Positions 17,161-25,347 of a DNA stretch of 40,759 bases are shown one piece after another. Source of the stretch: Hyphomicrobiaceae bacterium. Lineage in GTDB: Bacteria > Pseudomonadota > Alphaproteobacteria > Rhizobiales > Xanthobacteraceae. The notes under the pieces were generated by a model. That model searched no databases and had not been told where the DNA came from. It saw only the letters and a program-made list of their open reading frames with translations. Each line of letters begins with the position of its first letter. Position 1 is the stretch's first letter. Where the stretch lies: the NCBI GenBank assembly GCA_021324465.1, contig JAJPJB010000005.1:1-40759 (forward strand), read 5' to 3'. The translations under genes were made by a program, and so were the position numbers.

Positions 17161-17634
17161 CTCCGGGCGGCCGCGATTCGTTCGGCTCCGGGCCGCCGCG
17201 ATGGAGTGTCTTCATATGATCGTATGGAGGCGGCCTTGGGCGGCCAGTCATTGATGCTGTTGGACGCGCTGAGCCGATCCGAGGCCACCTCGCGCCGCTC
17301 AGCGGCGAAGCTGATCTGAATGGAAATTCGCGCCGTTGGTTCAATGGATGAGGCCGCCTGAGGCGAGGCGGGCGGCGTGCACTGTGGCGTCCGTCACAGC
17401 CTAAGGGCGGGCGCTCGGGCAAATACCAGGTGCGGTGGTCCTGGGTCTACCGGGCCCGTCGCACCCTTAAGGTCGCGAGCGCCGCCGGCTGGCGCCTTTG
17501 CCACTTCGGTCCCCAACGCCAGCCGGCGGTACACATCCGTCATATCGAGGTCCCCGCATCGCCGCCCGCCACTGCACCGCGTGCCCAACATCGCATCAAT
17601 AAACCGATCAAAAGATATCGAATAAGGACATCAG
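17161..17634. other. Gene-free stretch (474 bp)
   Basis: No frame here has a convincing coding pattern or family similarity; the longest open frames (82 aa on plus, 65 aa on minus) look like GC-driven noise. GGCCGCCGCGAT occurs twice near the left edge (17143 and 17188), with GCTCCGGG repeated beside it. A perfect 13-bp inverted repeat is listed separately. The right end carries the AAGGA ribosome site of the permease gene. Confidence 0.5.
17482..17529. repeat. Perfect 13-bp inverted repeat
   Basis: CCGCCGGCTGGCG (17482-17494) and CGCCAGCCGGCGG (17517-17529) are exactly complementary with a 22-nt loop. The stem is very GC-rich and no T-run follows either arm. It could be a transcript-end or processing hairpin, a palindromic mobile repeat, or a protein site. 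Confidence 0.6.
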
Positions 17635-18378
17635 ATGGGCGAGTTCGCCTGTTTCGCTCTCATCGGCGCCGCCATGTTTTTCGGTGCGGTGGTTTCAGGC
17701 ACGATCGGCTTCGGCTTCTCGGCCATAGCGGGGGCGATCGTGCTGCATGTCATGCCGCCGATCGAAGCCGTGCCGCTGTTGATGATCTGCAGCTTGCCCG
17801 TTCAGATCTCGAGCCTCGCCGCGTTGATCCGCGGCATCGCGTGGCAGCGCTGTTTCATTTTTGTCGCGGGCGGGCTCATCGGAGTCGCACCGGCGGTCTA
17901 TCTGTTGCGGCACCTCGATACCGAGCGGCTCAGAGCCGGTTTCGGCATTCTGATCGCCGTCTATGCCGGCTACATGCTGCTGCGCTCCATGCGGCGCGTC
18001 GCGGCGGCGCCGAGAGCCTATACCGCCTGCGCCCTTGGTGACGGACTCGTCGGCTTCGGCGGCGGCCTTCTTGGCGGTCTTGCGGCCATGCCGGCCGCAT
18101 TGCCGTCGATCTGGTGCGATCTGCATGGGCTGCCGAAAGGCACGCAACGCGGCATCGTGCAGCCCTACATCCTGATCGTGCAGATCGCCGCGCTGATGCT
18201 GCTGACGCCGCATATCGGCTGGTCGTCCGACATGCTCGTTCAGCTCGCCATCAGCCTGCCGGCGCTCGCCGCCGGCACCCTTGTCGGCATCATGCTGTTC
18301 GGCCGGATCAACGACACGCTGTTTCGGCGTATCGTGCTGGGCACGCTCCTGGTATCGGGCGTCGTCCTGGCGGCGTGA
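17635..18378 (+). CDS. TauE/SafE (TSUP) family membrane permease
   Basis: The 247-residue protein is almost entirely hydrophobic, with about seven to eight membrane segments split into two halves by a short charged loop (LRSMRRVAAAPRAY, about 117-130). The first half has the family motif GTIGFGFS (22-29) and the second repeats it as GLVGFGGGLLGG (137-148), as expected for the internally duplicated TSUP fold. Members export sulfite, sulfoacetate or other organic anions. ATG 17635 follows AAGGA at 7 nt. It ends convergently with the dioxygenase-like gene. The substrate is not evident. Confidence 0.9.
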   Translation: MGEFACFALIGAAMFFGAVVSGTIGFGFSAIAGAIVLHVMPPIEAVPLLMICSLPVQISSLAALIRGIAWQRCFIFVAGGLIGVAPAVYLLRHLDTERLRAGFGILIAVYAGYMLLRSMRRVAAAPRAYTACALGDGLVGFGGGLLGGLAAMPAALPSIWCDLHGLPKGTQRGIVQPYILIVQIAALMLLTPHIGWSSDMLVQLAISLPALAAGTLVGIMLFGRINDTLFRRIVLGTLLVSGVVLAA

Positions 18379-18474
18379 GGCGGCGGCAGGCGGCAATCAC
18401 CAGCTTCGATTTCACGGCGCCGGCGCCGCCTGTGGTTCTTTCCTCTCGTCGCGTCGGCCCGGCGCACCGGCCCT

Positions 18475-19434
18475 TCAGTTCTCGATTTCGTAGTTGTGCA
18501 CAAAATCCTCGGGCGGCGTCGGACCCCAGAGATAGAACGAATCCTCGCCGGGGTGATCCGCCGACTTCCAGTCGCAATCGGCGGGAATGAAATCGATGTC
18601 GGCGGAATATTCCGAATAGCTGCCCCACGGATCGCGCACGTAGTGGAAATAGTTCGAGCCGAGCACGTGGCGGCCCAGGCCCCAGCCGCGAACGTAGCCT
18701 TTGCTGGCCATCTGCATGGCGCCAAGGCCGACATCCTCGACGCTGCCGACATCCCAGCTGATGTGATGCAGGCCGCTTCCGGTCGAGCGAGCAAAGGCGA
18801 TGAGATGGTGATCGCTGCCGTGCACGCCATGCATGAAGGCGATGTTGCCTTCCGACGAATCCGACAGGCGCAAGCCCAGCACTTTGCTGTAGAACTCGAT
18901 CGCGCGCGTGACATCGACGGTATAGCACAAAACATGGGCGAGCCGCCGCGGATGCGTGACCGGCGCTTTGCCGCGCGACACTGCGCCGGCGACGCCGGGC
19001 GGTGCCGAGACTGCACTGAAGACCGACTTTGCGCTCGGCGATGATTTTTCCGCGACGCGGATCTCGATCGGCACGCCGTTGTGGTCGCGGAACCACAGCC
19101 CGTTGCTCTCGAAGCCGGGCGGCGGATCGAGCAGCTCGATGCCGAGTTGGTTGAGATGCTCGCGAAAGCGCGGCAGGTCGTCCTCGAAAGCGCCGAACGA
19201 CAGATAATGCAGCTTCTTGCGCGGGCCTTCGCTCAGAAGGCCCCAGCGATGCGGATGGCCCCGGGTGTAGAGCGCGAGCCCCGTGCCCTCCTTGCGCACC
19301 TCGAGGCCAAAGCTCTCGTAAAAGCTCTTGGCCTTGTCGAGGTCGGGGACAGTCAGGCTGAAATGATCGAGCGAGTGAATGCCGAGCACGCCGGGGCGGC
19401 GAGTGGCTTCGATAAAGCCGCGAATCTGGGTCAT
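18475..19434 (-). CDS. VOC-superfamily protein, extradiol ring-cleavage dioxygenase-like
   Basis: The product has 319 residues and two beta-alpha-beta-beta-beta halves. The catalytic half keeps the three Fe(II) ligands of type I extradiol dioxygenases: His167 in LAHVLCYT, His223 or His224 in GLHHISWDV, and Glu275 in SYSEYSADID. The first half, as usual, lacks a metal site. Relatives cleave catechol-type aromatics, so this fits an aromatic-degradation setting alongside the hydroxylase operon about 1.3 kb away. A linker of about 30 residues (130-160) with SSPSAKSVFSAVSAPPG joins the halves and looks longer than normal. The specific substrate is unknown. Confidence 0.9.
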   Translation of the reverse strand: MTQIRGFIEATRRPGVLGIHSLDHFSLTVPDLDKAKSFYESFGLEVRKEGTGLALYTRGHPHRWGLLSEGPRKKLHYLSFGAFEDDLPRFREHLNQLGIELLDPPPGFESNGLWFRDHNGVPIEIRVAEKSSPSAKSVFSAVSAPPGVAGAVSRGKAPVTHPRRLAHVLCYTVDVTRAIEFYSKVLGLRLSDSSEGNIAFMHGVHGSDHHLIAFARSTGSGLHHISWDVGSVEDVGLGAMQMASKGYVRGWGLGRHVLGSNYFHYVRDPWGSYSEYSADIDFIPADCDWKSADHPGEDSFYLWGPTPPEDFVHNYEIEN

Positions 19435-19600
19435 GGCGTTGCCTCTTGTTGTTTCTCGCAGTCTTGGCGCTGCGGTTTTAGCAGAGTTGCGCGCGGCGCG
19501 GCAGGCGTCACTCGATCGCAGAGCCTAGCGCGGGACCGGGATCGCAGAAAGATGTCAGAATGACCCGTCCGATACCCATCTATTATCGCCGCCGGCCGCC

Positions 19601-19682
19601 ATGAAGCTCAACCAGTTGCGCGACGTGGTCGCCGTTGCCGAGCGCCGCCGCCTCGCGGGGGAACAGCGCATCGGCAAATTAG
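19601..19682 (+). pseudogene. Remnant of a LysR-type regulator gene
   Basis: ATG 19601 opens MKLNQLRDVVAVAER, a typical start of a LysR helix-turn-helix domain. After 15 codons the similarity breaks off where GSLRAAARHL would be expected, and the frame stops at 19763 or later without any further domain. A neighbouring frame ends at TAG 19680-19682, overlapping the MsrB stop. The simplest reading is a large internal deletion that removed nearly all of the gene. It is too short to bind DNA. Confidence 0.6.
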
Positions 19683-20182
19683 CTCGATCCCGCCGGCGCC
19701 GGATTGAATTTCAACGCCACGCCGTTCATGCAGTAGCGCAAGCCGGTCGGCTTCGGCCCGTCACTGAAGACATGGCCGAGATGCCCGCCGCAGCGGTGGC
19801 ACGACACGGCCGTGCGCACCATGCCGTAGGAGCGGTCCTCGGTCTCATCGACGGCATTGTCGAGCGGCGCCCAAAAGCTCGGCCAGCCGGTGCCGCTCTC
19901 GAACTTGGTCTTCGACGAGAATAGCGGCAGGTCGCAACCGGCGCAGGCGAACGTGCCCGGGCGATGCTCATCAAGGAGCGGACTGGTGAACGGCCGTTCC
20001 GTGCCGTCCTGCCGCAGCACCTGATATTGCGCCGGCGTGAGCAGCTTGCGCCATTCCTCATCGCTGTGGGTGACCTCGTAAGGATGCGGCGCGGTGGTCG
20101 CGGCATGCGGGCGCGACAGGCGGAAGAGCACGAGACCAAGTCCCGTGGCCGAGGCATACAAGGCGTGGCGGCGTGTCAGCAT
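19679..20182 (-). CDS. msrB: Peptide-methionine (R)-S-oxide reductase, apparently exported
   Basis: MsrB reduces the R-epimer of methionine sulfoxide in proteins. In the 167-residue product the structural zinc ligands are CAGC (Cys80, Cys83) and CHRC (Cys128, Cys131). SGTGWPSF is present, and the catalytic cysteine is Cys151 in [11 protein letters not shown] (NG where NS is usual). Residues 1-28 begin [10 protein letters not shown] and continue as a hydrophobic stretch to RPHAAT, resembling a Tat or lipidless export signal, so the enzyme probably works in the periplasm. ATG 20182 has GGAGG 6 nt upstream; the longer frame would add ten residues without an RBS. It overlaps the LysR remnant at its 3' end. 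Confidence 0.93.
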   Translation of the reverse strand: MLTRRHALYASATGLGLVLFRLSRPHAATTAPHPYEVTHSDEEWRKLLTPAQYQVLRQDGTERPFTSPLLDEHRPGTFACAGCDLPLFSSKTKFESGTGWPSFWAPLDNAVDETEDRSYGMVRTAVSCHRCGGHLGHVFSDGPKPTGLRYCMNGVALKFNPAPAGSS

Positions 20183-20362
20183 TCGCTTCCTCCCTGCTTC
20201 CGGAGCTGGCAACGTGATCCGGCGAACATGGCTGCCGTGTTTTAGCGCAATTTCTTTGAGGTGTGGCGCCGTCCCACGCCATTTGATTGCAGGTCAAGCA
20301 AAACTCACACAGAGTTGATAAGGTTGCCTGGAGGGCAAGTCACGGCAAATGGGGGCGACCGC

Positions 20363-21073
20363 GTGCCGCAAGCTGCAATAAAGGTCTTGAGCACGACCGC
20401 CATGAAAATGGTGCTCGAAGAGGTCGGGCCGCCTTTTGAACGCGATACCGGCCAGCGGCTTGCGGTCGAGCTTGGGCCGTCGCTGCGGCTCGAAGCACGC
20501 CTTGAGGACGGCGAGGCGGCCGATATCGCGATCGTCACGCGGGGCGGCGCCGAAGATCTGGCGGCCCGCGGCAAGATCGTATCCGGGAGCCTGGTTGATG
20601 TGGCGCGTTCGGCGATCGGCGTCTGCGTCGCCAAGGGCGCGCCGCGGCCGGATATTGCGAGCGCCGAAGCGTTCAAGCGCGCCATGCTTGCGGCGAAATC
20701 GGTCGCGCTGAGCAAGCCGGTCGGCGGCGGCGCAAGCGGCGCGCATATGGCCAAGGTGTTCGAAAGACTCGGCATCACCGAAGCGATGCGCGCCAAGTCG
20801 CATTACGGCGCGGGCGGTGCCCAAGGCCTCGCCGGCCTGGTCGTGCGCCGCGGCGAGGCCGAGATCGGCATTCAGCAGATGGCGGAACTCATGGCGGTCG
20901 ACGGCATCGACGTGCTCGGACCGCTGCCGGCGGAGTTGCAAAGCGTCACGACCTTCACGGCCGCAATCCCGGCGAATGCCAGCCACCCGGAGATCGGCCG
21001 CGCGCTGATTGCCTTCCTCATCGCGCCCGAGGTGAAGAGCATAATCAAGGCGAAAGGTTTGGAGCCGGCTTAA
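20363..21073 (+). CDS. ModA-like substrate-binding-domain protein without signal peptide
   Basis: The product (236 residues from GTG 20363) has the periplasmic-binding-protein type II pattern of ModA relatives: [33 protein letters not shown], and [25 protein letters not shown] 20363 has GGGGG about 7 nt upstream and starts exactly at the first domain strand. The in-frame extension upstream lacks a hydrophobic export signal, so the protein may be cytoplasmic, or the true signal was lost. No permease is adjacent. Its stop shares a TTAA with the stop of the convergent dehydrogenase gene. Confidence 0.8.
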   Translation: MPQAAIKVLSTTAMKMVLEEVGPPFERDTGQRLAVELGPSLRLEARLEDGEAADIAIVTRGGAEDLAARGKIVSGSLVDVARSAIGVCVAKGAPRPDIASAEAFKRAMLAAKSVALSKPVGGGASGAHMAKVFERLGITEAMRAKSHYGAGGAQGLAGLVVRRGEAEIGIQQMAELMAVDGIDVLGPLPAELQSVTTFTAAIPANASHPEIGRALIAFLIAPEVKSIIKAKGLEPA

Positions 21074-22080
21074 GCTCGAGGGGTGGGTTGGCCGCGAAGC
21101 GGCGCGAGCGCGCCTAGCACGTCCGGATTGATGACATTGATCGGCTTGCCCGCCGCATAGGCGAGGATCTGATCAAATATCTCGCTGAACTGAATTTCAT
21201 ATTCCTCGCGCGTCACATAACCGAGGTGCGGCGTGCAGACGACATTGGGCATGTTCAGGAGCGGATGATTGGTGTCGCGCAGCGGCTCCTGCTCGTAGTC
21301 GTCGACGGCGGCCATGCCGGGCCGGCCGGCGCGCAGCGCTTCGACCAGCGCCCCCGGGGCGATCAGCGGCGCACGGCTGGTATTGACCAAAAGCGCGGTC
21401 GGCTTCATGCGCGCGAGATCGGCGGCGGTGACAATGTGTAGCGTCGCCTCGACAAGCCGCATATGCAGCGAAATGGCGTCACAGGTTTCGAAGAACGCCT
21501 CCTTGCTTGGCGCTGTCGCGTAGCCGTCGGCGCGCGCCTTGTCGCGGCCGCCCGACCGCGCCCAGACCAAAACATTCATGCCGAAGGCGCGGCCGTAGCC
21601 GGCGACCACACTGCCGATACGGCCATAGCCGTAGATGCCGAGCGTCTTGCCGCGCAGCGTCGTGCCGACGCCGATCTGCCATCGGCCCGCCTGCAGCGAT
21701 GCCATTTGCTGCGGAATCTGGCGCATCGCGGCAAGCACCAGAGCCCAGGTGAATTCCGCGGTGGCGTAGGAGGGCGTGCCCGGATGCTGGCTCGAGCAGA
21801 GAATGACGCTGTGGCGCGTGCACGCCTCGACATCGATATGCGGGTAGACGCTGCGCTGGCTGATCAGTTTCAGCTTGGGCAGGCGCTCAAGCAGCGGCGC
21901 GCGGATCTGTGTGCGTTCGCGGATGAGCACCAGCACTTCGGCATCGTGCAGCCGCTCGGCAAGCTTGTCCACGTCCTGCACATGATCGTTCCAGATCGTG
22001 ACGTCATGGCCTTCGAGCTTGGCAAAGCAGGGCAGGGTGCGCAGCGTGTCGTGGTAATCATCGAGGATGGAAATCTTCAC
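21070..22080 (-). CDS. D-2-hydroxyacid dehydrogenase family protein
   Basis: The NAD-dependent enzyme (336 residues) interconverts 2-hydroxy and 2-oxo acids. It shows the split catalytic/NAD-binding fold: GYGRIG at 151-156, the catalytic arginine Arg236 in NTSRAP, Glu265 in DYEQEP and His285 in TPHLG. The start is GTG 22080 ([11 protein letters not shown]), which matches the family N-terminus and has GGAG 10 nt upstream. The open frame continues upstream for 36 codons, but those codons look like the tail of a different, decayed gene (VapC, see next). The relation to phosphoglycerate dehydrogenase is distant, so the substrate is unspecified. Confidence 0.92.
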   Translation of the reverse strand: MKISILDDYHDTLRTLPCFAKLEGHDVTIWNDHVQDVDKLAERLHDAEVLVLIRERTQIRAPLLERLPKLKLISQRSVYPHIDVEACTRHSVILCSSQHPGTPSYATAEFTWALVLAAMRQIPQQMASLQAGRWQIGVGTTLRGKTLGIYGYGRIGSVVAGYGRAFGMNVLVWARSGGRDKARADGYATAPSKEAFFETCDAISLHMRLVEATLHIVTAADLARMKPTALLVNTSRAPLIAPGALVEALRAGRPGMAAVDDYEQEPLRDTNHPLLNMPNVVCTPHLGYVTREEYEIQFSEIFDQILAYAAGKPINVINPDVLGALAPLRGQPTPRA

Positions 22081-22099
22081 GAGATCTTTTCTCCGTTGC

Positions 22100-22190
22100 G
22101 TCTCCGGCAGATGCCTGCGCAGGCCGGCAAAGCGCGCATAGTCGCGATCGAGTGTAATCCACTCGCAGCCCATTTCGATGGGCAGCAAAT
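22100..22190 (-). pseudogene. C-terminal remnant of a VapC-type PIN-domain toxin gene
   Basis: On the minus strand this stretch reads [24 protein letters not shown], which closely resembles the end of PIN-domain VapC RNases (GCE...TxDRDFARFPGLRWRHP). The aspartate of TLDRD is a usual active-site residue. No start, no upstream PIN motifs and no vapB partner remain, and the frame runs on into the dehydrogenase gene. A decayed toxin-antitoxin locus is the best reading. The similarity is recalled from memory, so confidence is moderate. Confidence 0.55.
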
Positions 22191-22284
22191 GTCCCCCGGC
22201 CGCTCGCCAGGCTCGACCGCCTTCGCCGCCATCAGGCTGGATAGAGAGCTTCCACCTCCAAGCCGTCGTTCATACGCGGCACAC

Positions 22285-22316
22285 CAAAAGAAAACCGGGC
22301 CCTTGCGGGCCCGGTT
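22285..22316 (-). terminator. Strong rho-independent terminator on the minus strand
   Basis: AACCGGGCCC (22293-22302) and GGGCCCGGTT (22307-22316) form a perfect 10-bp stem with a 4-nt loop. On the minus strand it is followed by TTTTCTTTT. The nearest upstream minus-strand gene, the LysR regulator, ends 410 bp away, so the transcript that stops here is not obvious. Confidence 0.8.
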
Positions 22317-22726
22317 CAGTACGCCGGCGTGGGGGCGCCGACGACACCTTCCAGAGGGGAACAGCTGCCCGCTTGCGATTGCCTATCTGGGAGGATGCGC
22401 GGCAACCGTTGCGCGGCAGCACTTATTAAGTATGCGATCGCAGGTTCTTCCACACAACGCGAGGGTAGACATGTCAGCCATGCGAACACCGCAAGTGGCG
22501 GGAATCAGTCGCGTCGCCGGCGATTCGCAAAATAAAAACGCGCCCGCACGCCCGATTCATGGCCCCGTCACATTGGGCCAAGCTTGTGGATACGCGCCGG
22601 CGCGTTGTGCTGCCGTGCCCCGGAACGATGGTCTGGTACGAAACCATTCGCTTCCCTCCCGGCGCGCAAGATTTTTTCGAACGGGTTCTTTTTGACGAGT
22701 GCGGCCGCCTTTTTCGATGATGCGGC
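22317..22726. other. Unassigned 410-bp stretch upstream of the orphan terminator
   Basis: No recognised gene. Two small overlapping frames have ribosome sites: a minus-strand 57-codon frame from ATG 22647 (GGGAGG 7 nt upstream, MVSYQTIVPG) and a plus-strand 74-codon frame from 22471. Neither resembles a known family and they cannot both be real. The direct repeat TGCGCGGCA-N5-TGCGCGGCA lies near 22395-22420. A non-coding RNA ending at the terminator is the alternative. Confidence 0.4.
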
Positions 22727-23620
22727 TTAAAAATTCCAGCGCTGCGCATTGGCGACCAGAAAATCGCGAAACGCCTGCACGCGCGCCACCGCCTTGAGCT
22801 CTTCCGGATAAACGAAGTAAGCGTCAAGCGCTTGCGCCTCGGCCTCGCCGAATAGCTGCACCAGACCGCCGTTCTCCTCGACCAGATAATCCGGCAGCAT
22901 GGCGATGCCGAGCCCGCGCTGGCAGGCGCGGTAGATGCCGAGGATGTTGTTGATGATCAGATGCGGCGTGCGCGGTCCCTTGCCGTCGCGGCCGACCTCG
23001 GTCAGCCAGCGCGAGCGCTGCAGATAAACCGGCACACTGCCGCCGCCCAGCACCAGCACGCGATGGGTGTCGAGATCTTCGAACGTGCGCGGCGTGCCGA
23101 ACTTCTTGAGATATTCGGGCGAGGCATAGACATGAAAGTGCACTGAAAACAGTTTGCGCTGGATGAGATAGGGCTGGGTCGGCTGGCGCAGCCGAATCGC
23201 GACATCGGCCTCGCGCATGGCGAGGTCGAGCTCCTCGTCGGTGGTGATCAGCGTGATGTGCACTTCGGGAAACAGATCGACGAATTCACCAAGCCGCGGC
23301 GTGAGCCAATGCACGCCTATGCCGGGCGTCGTAGTCACGCGCAGATCGCCGTTCGGACGCTCGCGGCTGTCGGTGAGCTTGGCACGCGCGGCTTCAAGCT
23401 TCATGAACACGTCGTGGGCGGTGCGATAGAGCATTTCGCCTTGCTCGGTCAGGATGAGACCGCGGGCATGGCGATGAAACAGCGAGACGGTGAGCTCCTG
23501 TTCAAGCGCGCTGACCTGGCGCGATACCGCCGATTGCGAGAGACCGAGCTGTTCGCCGGCATGCGTGAAACTGCCGGCCTCGGCGGCGGCGTGAAAGACT
23601 TTCAGCTTGTCCCAGTCCAT
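22727..23620 (-). CDS. LysR-type transcriptional regulator
   Basis: The product (297 residues) has the N-terminal winged helix typical of the family: MDWDKLKVFHAAAEAGSF, GLSQSAVSRQVSALEQEL and LFHRHARGLILTEQG. An effector-binding domain follows (LRVTTTPGIGVHWLTPRL, EELDLAMREADVAIRL, GLGIAMLPDYLV). ATG 23620 is chosen because the DNA-binding helix begins there; the frame upstream covers the trxB 3' end region and is not conserved. It lies 43 bp downstream of trxB on the same strand and may be read from the trxB promoter. A redox or metabolic role is suggested by position only. Confidence 0.95.
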   Translation of the reverse strand: MDWDKLKVFHAAAEAGSFTHAGEQLGLSQSAVSRQVSALEQELTVSLFHRHARGLILTEQGEMLYRTAHDVFMKLEAARAKLTDSRERPNGDLRVTTTPGIGVHWLTPRLGEFVDLFPEVHITLITTDEELDLAMREADVAIRLRQPTQPYLIQRKLFSVHFHVYASPEYLKKFGTPRTFEDLDTHRVLVLGGGSVPVYLQRSRWLTEVGRDGKGPRTPHLIINNILGIYRACQRGLGIAMLPDYLVEENGGLVQLFGEAEAQALDAYFVYPEELKAVARVQAFRDFLVANAQRWNF

Positions 23621-23663
23621 TGTTCGACTTTCCGCCTCTGCGCTGCGGCTAGAGGCATACTCA

Positions 23664-24644
23664 TTACTCGGCCGCGGCGCGATATTGCGCGTTCGCAGCC
23701 AGAAAGCGCTCGGCCTCAAGCGCTGCCATGCAGCCAAAGCCGGCCGCGGTGACGGCCTGCCGGTAAATGTCGTCGGCGACATCACCGGCGGCGAAAAAGC
23801 CGGGCACCGAGGTTGCGGTGGAATGCGGGGCGGTCTTGATATAGCCCGAGGGCTTGGTCTCGACCTGGCCGACGACCAGTTCAGTCGAGGGCGAATGGCC
23901 GATGGCGATGAAAATGCCGTCCACCGCGCGCTCGCTGATCGCGCCGGTCTTGACGTTCTTCAGATGGGCGTGAGTGACTTTGAGCGGATCGTCTTGGCCG
24001 CGAATATCATGCAGGACGCTGCTCCAGACGACCTCGATCTTGGGATTCTTGAACAGCCGATCCTGCAGAATCTTTTCTGCGCGCAGGCTGTCGCGCCGAT
24101 GCACCAGCGTCACCTTGGTGGCGAAGTTGGTGAGGAACAGAGCCTCTTCGACCGCGGTGTTGCCGCCGCCGATCACCAGGACTTCCTTGCCGCGATAGAA
24201 AAAACCGTCGCAGGTGGCGCAAGCCGAAACGCCATAGCCGCGGAATTTCTGCTCGCAGGGCAGGTCGAGCCAGCGCGCTTGCGCGCCGGTCGCAAGAATG
24301 AGCGTCTCAGCGAGATAGATATCGCCAGAATCACATTCGATGCGGAATGGGCGGCGCGCCAGATCGACTTTGTTGACGTGGTCAGCGACAAGCCGGGCGC
24401 CGACATGGGCCGCTTGCTTCTGCATCTGTTCCATGAGCCAGGGGCCCTGGATCACGTCGGCGAAGCCTGGATAGTTCTCGACATCAGTCGTGACGGTGAG
24501 CTGGCCGCCCGGAGCGATCCCCTGAATGAGGATCGGATCGAGCATAGCGCGGGCCGCATAGATGCCGGCCGTGTAGCCGGCGGGCCCTGACCCGATGATC
24601 ACAACCTTGGCGTGGGTGGAATTGGCGTGGGTGGAATTCGGCAC
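23664..24644 (-). CDS. trxB: Thioredoxin-disulfide reductase
   Basis: This FAD enzyme passes electrons from NADPH to thioredoxin. The 326-residue product has the FAD loop GSGPAG (18-23), the redox pair CATC (Cys142-Cys145) in SACATCDGFFY, the NADPH loop IGGGNTAVEEA and the C-terminal FAD block VPGFFAAGDVAD. GTG 24644 is the likely start (GAGG 7 nt upstream); E. coli TrxB has 321 residues. The N-terminus carries a duplicated NSTHA (residues 3-7 and 8-12), from a 15-bp tandem repeat. greA precedes it by 229 bp on the same strand and a LysR gene follows. Confidence 0.97.
   Translation of the reverse strand: MPNSTHANSTHAKVVIIGSGPAGYTAGIYAARAMLDPILIQGIAPGGQLTVTTDVENYPGFADVIQGPWLMEQMQKQAAHVGARLVADHVNKVDLARRPFRIECDSGDIYLAETLILATGAQARWLDLPCEQKFRGYGVSACATCDGFFYRGKEVLVIGGGNTAVEEALFLTNFATKVTLVHRRDSLRAEKILQDRLFKNPKIEVVWSSVLHDIRGQDDPLKVTHAHLKNVKTGAISERAVDGIFIAIGHSPSTELVVGQVETKPSGYIKTAPHSTATSVPGFFAAGDVADDIYRQAVTAAGFGCMAALEAERFLAANAQYRAAAE
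24607..24636 (-). repeat. 15-bp tandem duplication at the trxB 5' end
   Basis: TTGGCGTGGGTGGAA occurs at 24607-24621 and again, identically, at 24622-24636. It duplicates the codons for NSTHA without shifting the frame. Exact identity suggests a recent event. Confidence 0.9.
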
Positions 24645-24839
24645 CGGCTTACCTCGACCCAATTGCAGCAGGCGGTCGCCACTGTGGCGCTGAAGGCCAA
24701 AACCCCCGCGAGCGCGGCCCCTTATGTAAGGATTTCGGCGAGCTATGCAAGCTGCGCAACCCGCCATACCCACAAGGCGGGAGGGGGACCCACAGGGCCA
24801 CGCGGGAACAACGAACAGCAAGGCGGGGGATTTCCGTCC

Positions 24840-24867
24840 CATCGGCTATTCGCCACGCGCTACTCGC
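24840..24867. repeat. Heptanucleotide-periodic repeat
   Basis: Reading the plus strand in sevens gives CATCGGC, TATTCGC, CACGCGC and TACTCGC, i.e. four units ending in GC (minus-strand consensus GCGARTA). It lies just after the greA stop. The pattern resembles decayed GCGAATA-type intergenic repeats. Confidence 0.4.
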
Positions 24868-24873
24868 CGGCTG

Positions 24874-25347
24874 CTATTTCCACTCGACTTTCATCACCTC
24901 ATAGGCCTTGGCGCCACCGGGGGTGACAACCTCGACCTGAGCGCCCTTTTTCTTGCCGACCAGCGCCCGGGCCAGCGGCGAAGTGATTGAAATCTTGCCC
25001 TTTTTTGCGTCGGCTTCCGGCTCGCCAACGATCTGCCAGACCGTTTTCTTCTCGGTGTCCTCGTCAATCAATGTGACGGTCGCGCCAAAGGTGATCGTAT
25101 CTCCGGAAAGCTTGGAAACATCAATAACCTCGGCGCGCGCGAGCTTGTCCTCCAGCTCGGCGATGCGGCCTTCATTGAGCGACTGGGATTCCTTGGCGGC
25201 ATGATATTCCGCGTTCTCCGACAAATCGCCATGGGTGCGCGCGTCGGTGATCTGCTGAATGATGCGCGGCCGTTCGACCTGCTGGCAGTGCTTCAGCTCG
25301 GCCTCGAGCGCTGAATAGCCCTCTGCCGTCATCGGAATTTTTTCCAT
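24874..25347 (-). CDS. greA: Transcription elongation factor GreA
   Basis: GreA rescues backtracked RNA polymerase by stimulating transcript cleavage. The 157-residue product has the N-terminal coiled coil with the catalytic acidic tip ([19 protein letters not shown], about 35-53) and a C-terminal FKBP-like domain ([18 protein letters not shown]). [11 protein letters not shown] is the classical start. It lies 258 bp downstream of carB on the same strand, followed by trxB; the greA-carB link is common in alphaproteobacteria. Confidence 0.98.
   Translation of the reverse strand: MEKIPMTAEGYSALEAELKHCQQVERPRIIQQITDARTHGDLSENAEYHAAKESQSLNEGRIAELEDKLARAEVIDVSKLSGDTITFGATVTLIDEDTEKKTVWQIVGEPEADAKKGKISITSPLARALVGKKKGAQVEVVTPGGAKAYEVMKVEWK

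Noticed and set aside
22578-22590. Second DnaA-box-like TGTGGATAC
   Set aside because: It has one mismatch at a conserved position and no replication gene or box cluster nearby.
21463-22695. 410-codon plus-strand open frame opposite the 2-hydroxyacid dehydrogenase
   Set aside because: Most of it is antisense to a gene with intact catalytic motifs; the remaining tail crosses the strong terminator and has no domain.
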